64,000 nucleotides of DNA from Polydactylus sextarius (Eukaryota; Chordata; Actinopteri; Polynemidae): NCBI GenBank assembly GCA_016801845.1, contig CM028906.1, positions 13,394,001 through 13,458,000 of the forward strand, written 5' to 3'. Below, one piece after another: positions 47,101 to 53,640 of this stretch (position 1 is its first letter; the number at the start of each line of letters is the position of its first letter). A program made the position numbers and the translations under genes. The notes beneath the pieces are model-generated. The model was not told the origin of the DNA. It was given only the letters and a program-made list of their open reading frames with translations, and did not search any database.

Positions 47101-48397
47101 ATATTATCGCTGTGCAGACTGAAGCACATCCTGTTGTTCAACTGGCTCACTGAAAAAAAAAATTTGGGCCAAAAGATTGGAATGTATAATGTTGTACCTC
47201 TTCCAGCCAAAAAAAAAAAAAAAGAAAGAAAAAAAAGTGAAAGTAAAAACAAAAAGACACGTACTGTAGTGCTCGGTGTAATATTTCTTGGACAGCGTGA
47301 GCCTCCTCCGCAGGTATTTGTTTGTGTGGAAACAAAGAGCGCAGCCACTAGAGACTACTGGTAATGATATGTTGGTGTGAATTTCTGTTTTAGGTATCAA
47401 TAAATTCACCAAGAAATTACGGAACCCATACAGCATCGACAACAATGAAGTGCTTGATTTCCTGTCGAGGGTGCCTTCAGATGTGCAGAAGGTAAACCCC
47501 ACTGGATCAGCCGGCCAGGAAGCCCAAAATCCCTGATCCCGCTAGCTTTGCATTTTACTACAACAACTCCCAGGCATTCTTCACTCTTTATCTGTATAAT
47601 TAGCTTCATCTGTATAATTACGCAGCCCCATATAATTTGCGTTGTGTTTTTGGTCACGATACATCCCTGGTGGAGGTCTGCTGCTCAGCAGCTTTGCAGC
47701 GCAGGCTGTTCCCAGGCTGAGACAGGACACGCTGCTGCTGGTGTCTCCTGTTTGAACTCAGCATGAGCAAACTGTCAGCCAGCACGCTGTATGTCCTCCA
47801 ACTCACATCACCCAAAGAGAACTAAAAGAAGTTACAAGTTCAGCTGCTTCTGAAGAACATTTTACATCTCTTAAATATTACAAACAACCAAACTCTTTTT
47901 AGAAAAATCATCATCAGGATTGTTGTTTTTTTTTTTTTTTTTTTTTTTTTTGCATTGATGGGTCAAAATGGCTGCTTCACGACCAAAATCCATGCTCTTC
48001 TTTTAACAAATATAAACTATCCACAAGAAATTTCTCTTTCCATCTGTGTTCTGCTGTGACGACCTCTATTCTTTTATTCCTTCTGTCCTCTCTGTTTTTT
48101 CACACCGTCCTGTCCCATCCTCTGTCTCTGTCCCTCTCTAAGCTAGTTGACCCCTTTGACTCTGCACGCTGATGTTGTGTCTATAACTCAGTGTTATTAT
48201 ATAATTATTCTGTTCTCTAAACCTGCTCCAGCAAGAAGTAGAAATCTGTGTGTTATCAGGTGTAATTGAACCAAAAAAAAAACATGAGTGAAAGAAACGT
48301 GTTACTCTTCTGGTGCTCGGTGAATAAAGTGTTTCTTCTTTTCTTGCAGGTTCAGTTCGGTGAGATAAAAAGCAATAAGAAGAAGAAAATCCTGTGA
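19649..48397 (+). CDS. mctp2: Multiple C2 and transmembrane domain protein 2 (22 coding exons)
   Basis: MCTP2 is an ER/endosome-associated membrane protein whose C2 domains sense calcium; it has been linked to secretory and vesicle traffic and to heart development. I traced 22 coding exons with consistent phases, listed separately, giving 885 residues; human MCTP2 is close to this length. The order is: a disordered basic/Ser-rich N-terminus (about residues 1-195); C2A (about 204-330); C2B (about 360-480); C2C (about 520-630); a linker with [10 protein letters not shown]; a first membrane segment ([14 protein letters not shown]...); an acidic linker [14 protein letters not shown]; a second membrane segment ([16 protein letters not shown]...); and a C-terminus ending [21 protein letters not shown] and [17 protein letters not shown] are strongly MCTP-specific. 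Wording closer to MCTP2 than MCTP1 (for example ELGNDRLQT and FDEDGDK) supports the call. C2A and C2C keep the calcium-binding aspartates, while C2B lacks them. The first coding exon is partly duplicated around a LINE at 19794-27454. Confidence 0.95.
19794..22042 (+). repeat. Direct repeat copy 1 (exon plus intron, 2.25 kb)
   Basis: This stretch, from GGAACATAAAGC to GAACCCTA, is repeated at 25211-27454. By eye only about a dozen single-base or short length differences separate the copies, for example CCGCTGG/CTGCTGG near 19962, a changed run near 20130, and a different poly-T length near 21451. The ends fall exactly at the borders of the intervening LINE. Confidence 0.93.
22043..25210 (-). 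mobile_element. 5'-truncated non-LTR retrotransposon with restriction-like endonuclease
   Basis: On the minus strand, broken frames read in order: a basic Arg/Lys-rich N-terminal part (about 25134-24750); a reverse transcriptase (24557-23676) with [35 protein letters not shown] and the catalytic YMDD at 23934-23945; a thumb-like region with GKYKVWSYN and KKWLGLPR; a zinc knuckle [18 protein letters not shown] (C-x2-C-x8-H-x4-C, 22877-22930); and a C-terminal endonuclease with [18 protein letters not shown] and [10 protein letters not shown], the PD-(D/E)XK pattern. This order is that of the R2/NeSL/HERO-type elements. At least four frameshifts make it inactive. The 3' end, about 250 bases after the ORF end, abuts repeat copy 1; the 5' end is truncated inside the ORF and abuts copy 2. 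No polyA tail is seen. The exact clade is inferred. Confidence 0.88.
25211..25589 (+). pseudogene. mctp2: Duplicated, defective copy of the mctp2 first coding exon
   Basis: This equals codons 49-175 of the authentic exon but lacks the start codon, the first 48 codons and the splice acceptor. Near 25538-25565 a small gain and a larger loss change the frame by one net base relative to copy 1, so splicing its intact GTACTG donor to exon 2 would be out of frame. A chance ATG at 25204, from the LINE junction, is in frame with the duplicated codons. I take it as a dead exon; use as part of an alternative transcript is possible but unsupported. Confidence 0.8.
25211..27454 (+). repeat. Direct repeat copy 2 (exon plus intron, 2.25 kb)
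   Basis: Second copy of 19794-22042, directly joined to the 5' end of the LINE. After 27454 the sequence diverges from copy 1 and continues as unique mctp2 intron up to exon 2 at 28001. Confidence 0.93.
27455..28000 (+). other. mctp2: mctp2 intron 1, unique 3' part
   Basis: AT-rich unique sequence with a T run near 27600-27615. It ends in a T-rich tract and CACAG at 27996-28000. No exon is seen. Confidence 0.75.
28001..28054 (+). CDS. mctp2: mctp2 coding exon 2
   Basis: A 54-bp phase 0-0 exon encoding [18 protein letters not shown] between GTCTTCACAG and GTAAGT. Its sequence is in the poorly conserved N-terminal region, so the call rests on splice sites and frame. Confidence 0.7.
28681..28716. 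repeat. Perfect inverted repeat (17-bp arms)
   Basis: The arm TGAAAAAGTGAAAGTAA (28681-28697) is followed, after a two-base spacer, by its exact reverse complement (28700-28716). It lies in mctp2 intron 2 and could form a hairpin or cruciform. Confidence 0.9.
29220..29319 (+). CDS. mctp2: mctp2 coding exon 3 (start of C2A)
   Basis: A 100-bp phase 0 to 1 exon. It ends [20 protein letters not shown], the first beta strands of C2A with the first calcium-loop aspartate; this closely matches vertebrate MCTP2. Confidence 0.93.
29320..31237 (+). other. mctp2: mctp2 intron 3
   Basis: A 1.9-kb intron with no supported feature apart from AT-rich and TTTA-rich tracts near 30561-30590. It ends ATTTTCAG at 31230-31237. 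Confidence 0.75.
31238..31380 (+). CDS. mctp2: mctp2 coding exon 4 (C2A)
   Basis: A 143-bp phase 1 to 0 exon. It holds [20 protein letters not shown] and [13 protein letters not shown], the classical C2 core with the second loop-1 aspartate. Confidence 0.96.
31450..31829 (+). mobile_element. tRNA-derived SINE with exact 12-bp target-site duplication
   Basis: The head GGGCAGCACGGCGAAACAGG... has a box B-like GGTTTGACTCC, followed by the fish-typical core with GTTTGCATGTTCTCCCCGTG and TTTCCTCCGGGAGCTCCGG, and ends in GATGGATGGA. It is flanked by AATTATAAATTT at 31438-31449 and 31830-31841. This is a common fish SINE type (Mermaid-like; name tentative), inserted in mctp2 intron 4 about 70 bases after the donor. 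Confidence 0.92.
31842..32465 (+). other. mctp2: mctp2 intron 4, remainder
   Basis: Unique sequence without visible features, ending GACGCAG at 32459-32465. Confidence 0.75.
32466..32542 (+). CDS. mctp2: mctp2 coding exon 5 (C2A loop 3)
   Basis: A 77-bp phase 0 to 2 exon encoding [19 protein letters not shown]. The D-x-D plus a third aspartate form the third calcium loop of C2A. Confidence 0.95.
32543..33635 (+). other. mctp2: mctp2 intron 5
   Basis: 1.1 kb with no supported feature, ending TTTCCAG. Confidence 0.75.
33636..33750 (+). CDS. mctp2: mctp2 coding exon 6 (end of C2A)
   Basis: A 115-bp phase 2 to 0 exon with [20 protein letters not shown], matching the L.DPNSLEDDMG.. block of MCTP2. 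Confidence 0.95.
33923..33958 (+). CDS. mctp2: mctp2 coding exon 7 (micro-exon, NAGNAG acceptor)
   Basis: A 36-bp in-frame micro-exon encoding [12 protein letters not shown], equivalent to HRWSNRKRLS in human MCTP2. The acceptor reads CAGCAG, so splicing at the second AG (exon from 33926) would drop one glutamine without changing frame. Confidence 0.88.
33959..35203 (+). other. mctp2: mctp2 intron 7
   Basis: The intron holds a T-rich run at 34067-34103, an inverted repeat with 10-bp arms (34394-34419), and at about 34430-34640 a stretch ending with GGTGTACCTAATAAAGTG that resembles the end of a common fish interspersed repeat; I could not name it. The acceptor is CCTGCAG. Confidence 0.5.
35204..35374 (+). 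CDS. mctp2: mctp2 coding exon 8 (C2B start)
   Basis: A 171-bp phase 0-0 exon. [14 protein letters not shown] is followed by C2B strands [14 protein letters not shown] and [16 protein letters not shown]. The usual SDPY of loop 1 is replaced by GGPGGQLF, so one calcium ligand is missing. Confidence 0.95.
35375..36434 (+). other. mctp2: mctp2 intron 8
   Basis: No exon is supported. At 36300-36420 it contains an irregular repeat of TTAGTTAA-like units just ahead of the acceptor. Confidence 0.75.
36435..36565 (+). CDS. mctp2: mctp2 coding exon 9 (C2B)
   Basis: A 131-bp phase 0 to 2 exon with [15 protein letters not shown] and [18 protein letters not shown]. The third loop has W-S-K instead of D-x-D. 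Confidence 0.95.
36793..36979 (+). CDS. mctp2: mctp2 coding exon 10 (C2B end)
   Basis: A 187-bp phase 2 to 0 exon with [20 protein letters not shown], corresponding to LLMLVTLTPCAGVSVSDL in MCTP2. The donor is GTCAGT. Confidence 0.94.
36980..38550 (+). other. mctp2: mctp2 intron 10
   Basis: 1.6 kb of unique AT-rich sequence without visible features, ending GTCTCTGCAG. Confidence 0.75.
38551..38644 (+). CDS. mctp2: mctp2 coding exon 11 (C2C start)
   Basis: A 94-bp phase 0 to 1 exon with [20 protein letters not shown], very close to the third C2 of vertebrate MCTPs. Confidence 0.96.
38747..38849 (+). CDS. mctp2: mctp2 coding exon 12 (C2C)
   Basis: A 103-bp phase 1 to 2 exon with [20 protein letters not shown] and YPEWNKVFT. 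The loop-1 aspartates are intact. The donor is the weaker GTCAGT. Confidence 0.95.
39022..39124 (+). CDS. mctp2: mctp2 coding exon 13 (C2C loop 3)
   Basis: A 103-bp phase 2 to 0 exon with [20 protein letters not shown] and [11 protein letters not shown]. The calcium-binding FDEDGD motif is intact. Confidence 0.97.
39311..39412 (+). CDS. mctp2: mctp2 coding exon 14 (C2C end)
   Basis: A 102-bp phase 0-0 exon with [16 protein letters not shown] and [13 protein letters not shown], the last C2C strands. Confidence 0.95.
39521..39595 (+). CDS. mctp2: mctp2 coding exon 15
   Basis: A 75-bp phase 0-0 exon encoding [20 protein letters not shown] and then KFSKK, matching KASIRTFTPREKRFVED of MCTP2. 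Confidence 0.95.
39596..40587 (+). other. mctp2: mctp2 intron 15
   Basis: 1 kb with no feature noticed, ending CTTTCAG. Confidence 0.75.
40588..40707 (+). CDS. mctp2: mctp2 coding exon 16
   Basis: A 120-bp phase 0-0 exon with [20 protein letters not shown], leading into the first membrane segment and matching the MCTP C-terminal domain. Confidence 0.96.
40708..43616 (+). other. mctp2: mctp2 intron 16 with candidate conserved non-coding sequence
   Basis: At 2.9 kb this is the longest intron of the 3' half. At about 42590-43540 the sequence is complex and free of simple repeats and has homeobox-like words such as GTTAATGAC and GTAATCAAT. This look is typical of developmental enhancers, but conservation was not tested. 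Open frames here lack motifs. Confidence 0.4.
43617..43730 (+). CDS. mctp2: mctp2 coding exon 17 (first membrane segment)
   Basis: A 114-bp phase 0-0 exon with [20 protein letters not shown], a hydrophobic span matching the first membrane segment of MCTPs, then [10 protein letters not shown]. Confidence 0.95.
43731..44733 (+). other. mctp2: mctp2 intron 17
   Basis: Two long T runs at about 43818-43877 give lysine- or phenylalanine-rich false frames. No exon is supported. Confidence 0.75.
44734..44775 (+). CDS. mctp2: mctp2 coding exon 18 (acidic linker)
   Basis: A 42-bp in-frame micro-exon encoding [14 protein letters not shown], the acidic loop before ESERKG; human MCTP2 has a comparable acidic run. 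Confidence 0.88.
44776..46465 (+). other. mctp2: mctp2 intron 18
   Basis: 1.7 kb with no exon supported. The stretch 45430-45700 is balanced in base composition and repeat-free and might be conserved; this is a guess. The acceptor CTGAAG is preceded by an interrupted GTT/T-rich tract. Confidence 0.5.
46466..46575 (+). CDS. mctp2: mctp2 coding exon 19
   Basis: A 110-bp phase 0 to 2 exon with [20 protein letters not shown] and [16 protein letters not shown] sequence ([11 protein letters not shown]), strongly conserved in MCTPs. Confidence 0.95.
46858..46967 (+). CDS. mctp2: mctp2 coding exon 20 (second membrane segment)
   Basis: A 110-bp phase 2 to 1 exon with [20 protein letters not shown] and [11 protein letters not shown], the second hydrophobic span. 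Confidence 0.96.
47394..47491 (+). CDS. mctp2: mctp2 coding exon 21
   Basis: A 98-bp phase 1 to 0 exon with [20 protein letters not shown] and [12 protein letters not shown], nearly identical to mammalian MCTP2. Confidence 0.97.
47492..48349 (+). other. mctp2: mctp2 last intron
   Basis: It has a T run at about 47925-47951 and no supported feature. It ends TTCTTGCAG. Confidence 0.75.
48350..48397 (+). CDS. mctp2: mctp2 terminal coding exon
   Basis: It encodes [15 protein letters not shown] and TGA. The lysine-rich tail is cytosolic in the family model. It is shorter than the human tail, which ends in RKKRSAL-like sequence. Confidence 0.9.
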   Translation, partial: VQFGEIKSNKKKKIL

Positions 48398-49235
48398 TGG
48401 GGAACTGACGCTGCTGTTTGTAGGCTTCTCATCTAAAAACTGTATCCAGTGGATTCTGCTGGTCCACAGAATCTCACTGTTGGTTGGTTTCAGGGTGCGT
48501 GGTAGGTTTGAATCTTAATCTGCTGTGGTGATAACACAGCTCTGCACAGCTCATGTCGACCGGCACCTAAATACATTTCGACCAAAGAAGTACATGGTGA
48601 ATTAAACTAATGTGTCTCTGTACATTTCTGGAGCAGTTTGCAATATTATCTCCAAAGAATGTAGGTGTTTTATTGTATAAATATATAGTTTATTCTTTTA
48701 GATTCTCAATCAGAAGCTGCTTCATTTTTTTTATGTTTCTCCTGGTCCAAGGGTGTGGCCTCCTCAATTCAACTGAAATATCAGTTTGTATTATACTGAA
48801 TGTAAATGTTTGGTATGTATACTTTTGTGTGTATATTTTTACATAATTAACAGGCATAACATAACATAAACAGATACGAAGATAGATTATTTACCTTTAG
48901 AAAAAAATTAAGTTGTTACTGGGATACAAGTACATTTTACTAAGGGTTACTTAAAAACATTTTAGAAATTAATTAGTGTATTTAAATGTGTCGTCTTTGT
49001 GGTTTCAACAGTTAGTAGCAAATATTCTTATACATCCTATTCAAAATCTTCTTCAACATGATAATAGGGATTTATTTTTTCATGCAAAGGTGAGTGCCTG
49101 TATTTACTCATTTAATTCCTCCTACACAGAGGATGCACTGTGCTCTGTACACACTTAACTTTATTTATTGACAATCAATGCTGAAGCCTGTGCGTTTTAA
49201 TTTCTAACTGCAATAAATGCGCACAATCACACAGT
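48398..49235 (+). other. mctp2: mctp2 3' UTR
   Basis: AT-rich sequence after the stop up to an AATAAA at 49212-49217. No other gene is visible. Confidence 0.5.
49212..49217 (+). terminator. mctp2: Candidate polyadenylation signal of mctp2
   Basis: A consensus AATAAA 815 bases after the mctp2 stop. Earlier variant signals are possible. Confidence 0.5.
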
Positions 49236-50325
49236 GTAGCATCTTGTATCTGTGTTTCTGTCTCAGCAGTATGCTGCTTCTCTGTGAATTCCCCTGCACG
49301 CTGTACTCTTCCTCTCCGTGCTCCTGTGCTGCAGGATTGTGGGCGTCTTAACAGCACAGTTTCAGGGCCCCCCCCCCCATTCATTAGGCTTTCATGAAGT
49401 GAAGCGAGGCTGTTCGAGACCTCACCGGCAACCTGAGCTCCCCGCTGTGTTGATAGCCCTTGGGCGTCGCCAAGAGCGGGAAGGATCTCTGTGACCTCCT
49501 CTCAGCTGCTGCGACGAGATGCTCGCAGCCAGCATCCTATCAAGCACGGCAGCCAAAAAAACCTCTGGTTACTGAGCTGTGCAGCGCTCAGGAGCAGGAG
49601 GCAGGATTTTAAAACCAGCCACAAGCAACAACAGCAGCACCAATTTAGGGATTGAAGAATTGGAATAGTTAAGATGTTGGCGTTCAGTGTAATACCTTGG
49701 GATTTATGGCTTTTTAGTCGGAGCGCGTGGGCTCTCAGTCAGCAGCCACTTAAATGAAAAATGAGTACAATTACAGGAAAACTTCTCCTGTACAATGAGA
49801 ATCTGCTAGTTTTTGCAGCAGATGCTGCACAGATGTCCTGCACTGAAAAGTGTTGGTGACTTAAATGATTATATACCTGAGATGTCAGTATATTATTTAA
49901 TAAATACACAGAATATCTCCACTAGAGACATAAACTAAGTATCCTTTAACTGCTCAGTGCTACACAATGCGACACTGTATAAAATAATTTCATCATTTGT
50001 CCAATTGTCTTGAGAACAGAGGATGTGGAGAACGTGGCAGACGATGACCTGTATATCTCTTCATCTAGTTATAATGTTGACTTAGGTATTCAATATTAAT
50101 AACCCGCTGTCAAGGACACTGGAAGGACATCTCAATTTGACACTTATAGGCTCATCATGAATATGTATAGGCAGCGAGACGCTTCAGAATTACCAAGTAA
50201 AATCGTGGTTCACACGTGGGGACTAATGTGATGTGGCACATGCATTCTGATGAGCCACAAATACAGCAGCTGATAGGTCTCCAAAGACTTGTTACAACTC
50301 AATATCAGACCTGAGAACATTCAGC

Positions 50326-50328
<3 letters not shown>

Positions 50329-50374
<46 letters not shown>
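50329..50374 (+). repeat. (GT)n microsatellite
   Basis: 23 uninterrupted GT units between mctp2 and the hatching enzyme gene. Confidence 0.97.
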
Positions 50375-50375
<1 letters not shown>

Positions 50376-52059
50376 AGTCAGATAAAACCGTAGAAATTGT
50401 GAATATACATTAGTATCTATTAACTCATTAATAACTACATTCAGTATTAACCTTGTATGTGCATAGATGTCTGATAGATAACACAGTGTTTAGCTGGTTT
50501 TCAACATCACAGTGAGTAAACTGCAAAGCAGCAGGAAGCTGCTTCCACACATCATCCACTCACTTGGTCTGAGACTCACTCTATCTTTATTTCTATGACA
50601 GTTAACTCTCAGGCTCATGCTGCAGGTTTGAACTGAGCTTTAAATTCTATATATTCATTTTAGCAAAGAACAGAACAAAATGTGGTACAAAAGCAGTAAC
50701 ACTCGTATGGTTACCCTTGTAGTTAAAACAGAGAAATCTTTACTCCTATTCACATTATGTCCTTGTGTTTCAAAGCGACAGCTCTCACCATGAGAGATGT
50801 ATAACCATCATAAAATTGTCCTGATAATGACAATCATCATTGCCATCATTGACCTCTCGCTAACAACTGCTAATGTGTTTTAATGAAGAAGGGCTTTTCA
50901 CTGTGCATGATCGGAGTGTGAGCAGCTTGACCTGAACAGGAAGTTACCACATCCAGCCAAGAAATGAACTCATACTTAATCATTTTGATTATTATTATTA
51001 TTATTACATTTCATCTTGTGTACAAATTAAACAATTACATGTAACATGTTGATCAGGGAGTGTTAGAGGTGGTGCTTGACATGCGTGATTACTTTTAGAA
51101 AAAGCCAGATTAGTTGGTTGTCTGTGTTTAAAGTCTTTAGCAGGCATGTGACTGATCTTCTCTAACTCTCTAATATTTCCAAAAATAGCCATTCTTTCTT
51201 TAAAAGCTCAGTGTGCAGAGATCTCATTTTGTCAGCTTTTCTAAAGTCCAACATTAATGGGAGCAGTTCTGTCTGATCAACCTTTTTGTCACTGACTTTT
51301 GAAATATTTCATCTTTCACAAGTTCCGTCTTCAGTCAACTACCATTAATTGTACGTTATCGCATTAATGAACTTGATTTTGACCATGTGGACACTCCACA
51401 TACCACCCTGCTGCTCCCAACAGTGTTAACAATCCTTCGGGGAGTCTGGGTCCAGGTATATCACAGACACAGTGTGTGGCGACTGTGCTGCTGCCCAGAG
51501 GCTGTGGGGCGACTGTGCTGTACCGCAGCAGGCCAACTTCAAAGCTCTATCCAGATCCAGAAGAGCCTGAGGCTACGAACAACTAAGAGCTGTGATTGAC
51601 AGAGGAGATGCACAATGTGAGACAACAGTGAGAGGGACCAGCATACTGATATTAGGTTGCCCTCATGTCTTCATCTCAGTTCATACAAGTGATTAGTTCT
51701 ATTCTAGAACTGTGTTAGTCACACATTTTTAGGTGTAAACGTATCCCCATGATGAGAGTGATTCAGTCATTCCTATGACAAAATATATCTATTTAAATTC
51801 ATAACAAAAAAAACACTTAGTTGGAGTGAGGGTGCAGATCTTTCTGGTCTTAAAAATTAACTTTCAGCTTTTGAAAATAAATACATTTCCAAAAAAAAAA
51901 AAAAAAAAAATATTGGACACTAGTTATTCTTTTTTCTTAGATTTATTTCACTTAAGTGAGGTCAATACTGTACTTGTTGGAAATTACAATTCAACAGGAC
52001 TATCACTGCTAAATGTGAGTGCCCAAAATGAAGCTTCCATATTCAGCAATTTTAGCTTT

Positions 52060-52390
52060 AGTTTAACCAATTAGCCATTCATTTTACTGGGACAAATTAA
52101 CCCATTTACTGCTTTTAACCATATATTTTACCAATATAGCTCCAATTTAGCTACTCTTAGCAACCTGTTTAGCCATTAAGCCTTAACCTACATATTTTAC
52201 TCATGATTATTTTAACTTGCCATTTTAAAAATCTAGCCATTACCTTTAGCTAACTGTTTAGCAAATAAACCATAGATATACATATTTTACTATTTTGTAC
52301 AAGCTACTTTTACCATTTAGCCTTTACATTTGTTAATGTTTATTTTAGTATTTCTACCATTTAATCATTACTTTTTAATTTTAATTATTA
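52060..52390. repeat. Decayed tandem repeat with TTTAGCCATT-like unit
   Basis: The words TTAGCCATT, ATATTTTAC and TTTAACC recur irregularly over about 330 bases, suggesting an old degenerate satellite-like array. No clean unit can be defined by eye. Confidence 0.4.
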
Positions 52391-52662
52391 CTTTTTTTTT
52401 AGGGGGGGGGGGTGCAAATGCACCTTTATGACTGCTTGGGGACTATTTACAACATGATGTTAGTGAAACTGACTCAAAACTGGGTCTTCATGGTAATGAA
52501 GAACATGTTGCTCAATGTAACAGTGTAGAACATTAATGTATTGATTTCTTATCTGAATCAGAGAAGTAATTTTCTAATCAGCAAACCAACTACAGTTTAC
52601 AAATTTACACTCACTGCAGATCCTTAAAAACTGAAAAAACAAACATTTATCTTTTGCTCGAC

Positions 52663-52668
52663 TTTATT
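52663..52668 (-). terminator. Polyadenylation signal of the hatching enzyme gene
   Basis: TTTATT on the plus strand is AATAAA on the minus strand, about 85 bases after the stop of the choriolysin gene. Confidence 0.75.
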
Positions 52669-52752
52669 ATAATTATGGGTTAAAATACAGTCAAATTTCC
52701 CCATATCCTCCTCCCTAGTTGTGAAAGTATGTAACAGAAATGATAACTTCAA

Positions 52753-53538
52753 TCAGAAGCAGCCATAGAGCATGTTGATCCTGAAGATGTCCCAGTAGGA
52801 CATACCCTGCCTCTGGCCAATCTGGACGTTGGGGTCAGGGATGGGGGTGATGGAGTCCTTTCCATACTGGATGGAGAAGGCTGTTCTTCCATAGTGCATG
52901 ATGGAGGAGTAGTCATAGGGAGTGTTCAGGTTGTTGGTATTCTGTCTGTAGAAGTTGTAGGCCATCTGTGGATTGATGTTCTCCCAGTTGATCCTGACAT
53001 AGTTGTCGCGGTCGCTCCTGGTCTGTTCGTGTTGGAAGCCCAGAGCGTGGTTGATCTCGTGCTGGATGATGCCGTGATAGAGGCAGCCCTGCCTGTTGAG
53101 AGAGAGAACCTGTCTGCCTCCTGTTTTGCCCAGAGCAGAGTAACAGCCACCTCCATTCTCAATGCTGATGTAGTCGTATTCATTGTTACGGGGGACAAAG
53201 CGGATGCAGGTACTGGTGTGGAAGGAGTTCATGGCGTAGTCAATCTTCTGCCTCTCCCAACTGGTGAACTCACTGCTCATGGTGAAGGGGATCATCACCA
53301 AGCCATTGGAGGCTTTCTTCCACAGGCAGCTCTGAGACCAGCACATCATGGCATTTCTGGTTTTGGGAGCCAGCAGGTCACCTTCCAACAGGATCTCATT
53401 GGTGCCATTGTTGGAGGTCAAAATCCTGGTGGTGATGTCAACAGTGTCGACTTCCTCTTGGCTTCCTTCCTCCTGTAGAGGATGAGCCTGAGAGAGGCCC
53501 AGCACCAGTAGAAGCAGCAGGCTGGCAGAGGGAGTCAT
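52753..53538 (-). CDS. hce: High choriolytic enzyme (astacin-family hatching protease)
   Basis: This is a secreted zinc metalloprotease of hatching gland cells that swells and softens the inner egg envelope (chorion) at hatching. The 261-residue frame is intact and intronless. Residues 1-18 are a signal peptide (hydrophobic SLLLLLVLGL). The propeptide carries LLEGDLL around Asp54, the aspartate-switch position of astacins. The mature enzyme probably starts at Asn62 (NAMMC), giving 200 residues, the usual length. The zinc site is HEINHALGFQHE (residues 160-171, bases 53026-53061), and the Met-turn is SIMHYG (212-217). Six cysteines (66, 71, 111, 132, 152, 260) match the hatching-enzyme pattern, including the extra N-terminal pair that simple astacins lack. 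HCE genes of many euteleosts lack introns, which is explained as retrotransposition. It could instead be a close choriolysin paralogue; HCE is favoured over LCE by the missing introns and the motif wording. Confidence 0.93.
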   Translation of the reverse strand: MTPSASLLLLLVLGLSQAHPLQEEGSQEEVDTVDITTRILTSNNGTNEILLEGDLLAPKTRNAMMCWSQSCLWKKASNGLVMIPFTMSSEFTSWERQKIDYAMNSFHTSTCIRFVPRNNEYDYISIENGGGCYSALGKTGGRQVLSLNRQGCLYHGIIQHEINHALGFQHEQTRSDRDNYVRINWENINPQMAYNFYRQNTNNLNTPYDYSSIMHYGRTAFSIQYGKDSITPIPDPNVQIGQRQGMSYWDIFRINMLYGCF

Positions 53539-53634
53539 ATTCAGGGTCAGTCTGGAGGCTGTGGAGCTTCTGTGGAGAGCTGCTGTGGAGAGACTCCTTG
53601 AAGCTTGATGTCTAACTCGGTGCAGTCCAGGGTC

Positions 53635-53640
53635 TTTATA
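53635..53640 (-). promoter_or_regulatory. TATA box of the hatching enzyme gene
   Basis: TTTATA on the plus strand is TATAAA on the minus strand, about 97 bases upstream of the start codon. This implies a start of transcription near 53610 and a 5' UTR of about 70 bases. Confidence 0.7.

Larger units (their letters stand above)
49236..52662. other. Intergenic region mctp2-HCE
   Basis: 3.4 kb without a supported gene. The stretch 49380-49640 is GC-richer and repeat-free. There is a GT repeat at 50329-50374, a short direct repeat GGCGACTGTGCTG near 51478 and 51509, a polyA run near 51890-51910, and a decayed AT-rich repeat with recurring TTTAGCCATT-like words at 52060-52390, followed by a G run. 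Confidence 0.6.

Noticed and set aside
46972..47364. Open frame with hydrophobic residues between mctp2 exons 20 and 21
   Set aside because: It begins inside the intron after a good GTGAGT donor, ends in A runs, and the flanking exons splice in frame without it.
52894..53478. A 194-codon plus-strand open frame
   Set aside because: It is the antisense shadow of the hatching enzyme gene, whose catalytic motifs and signals are on the other strand.
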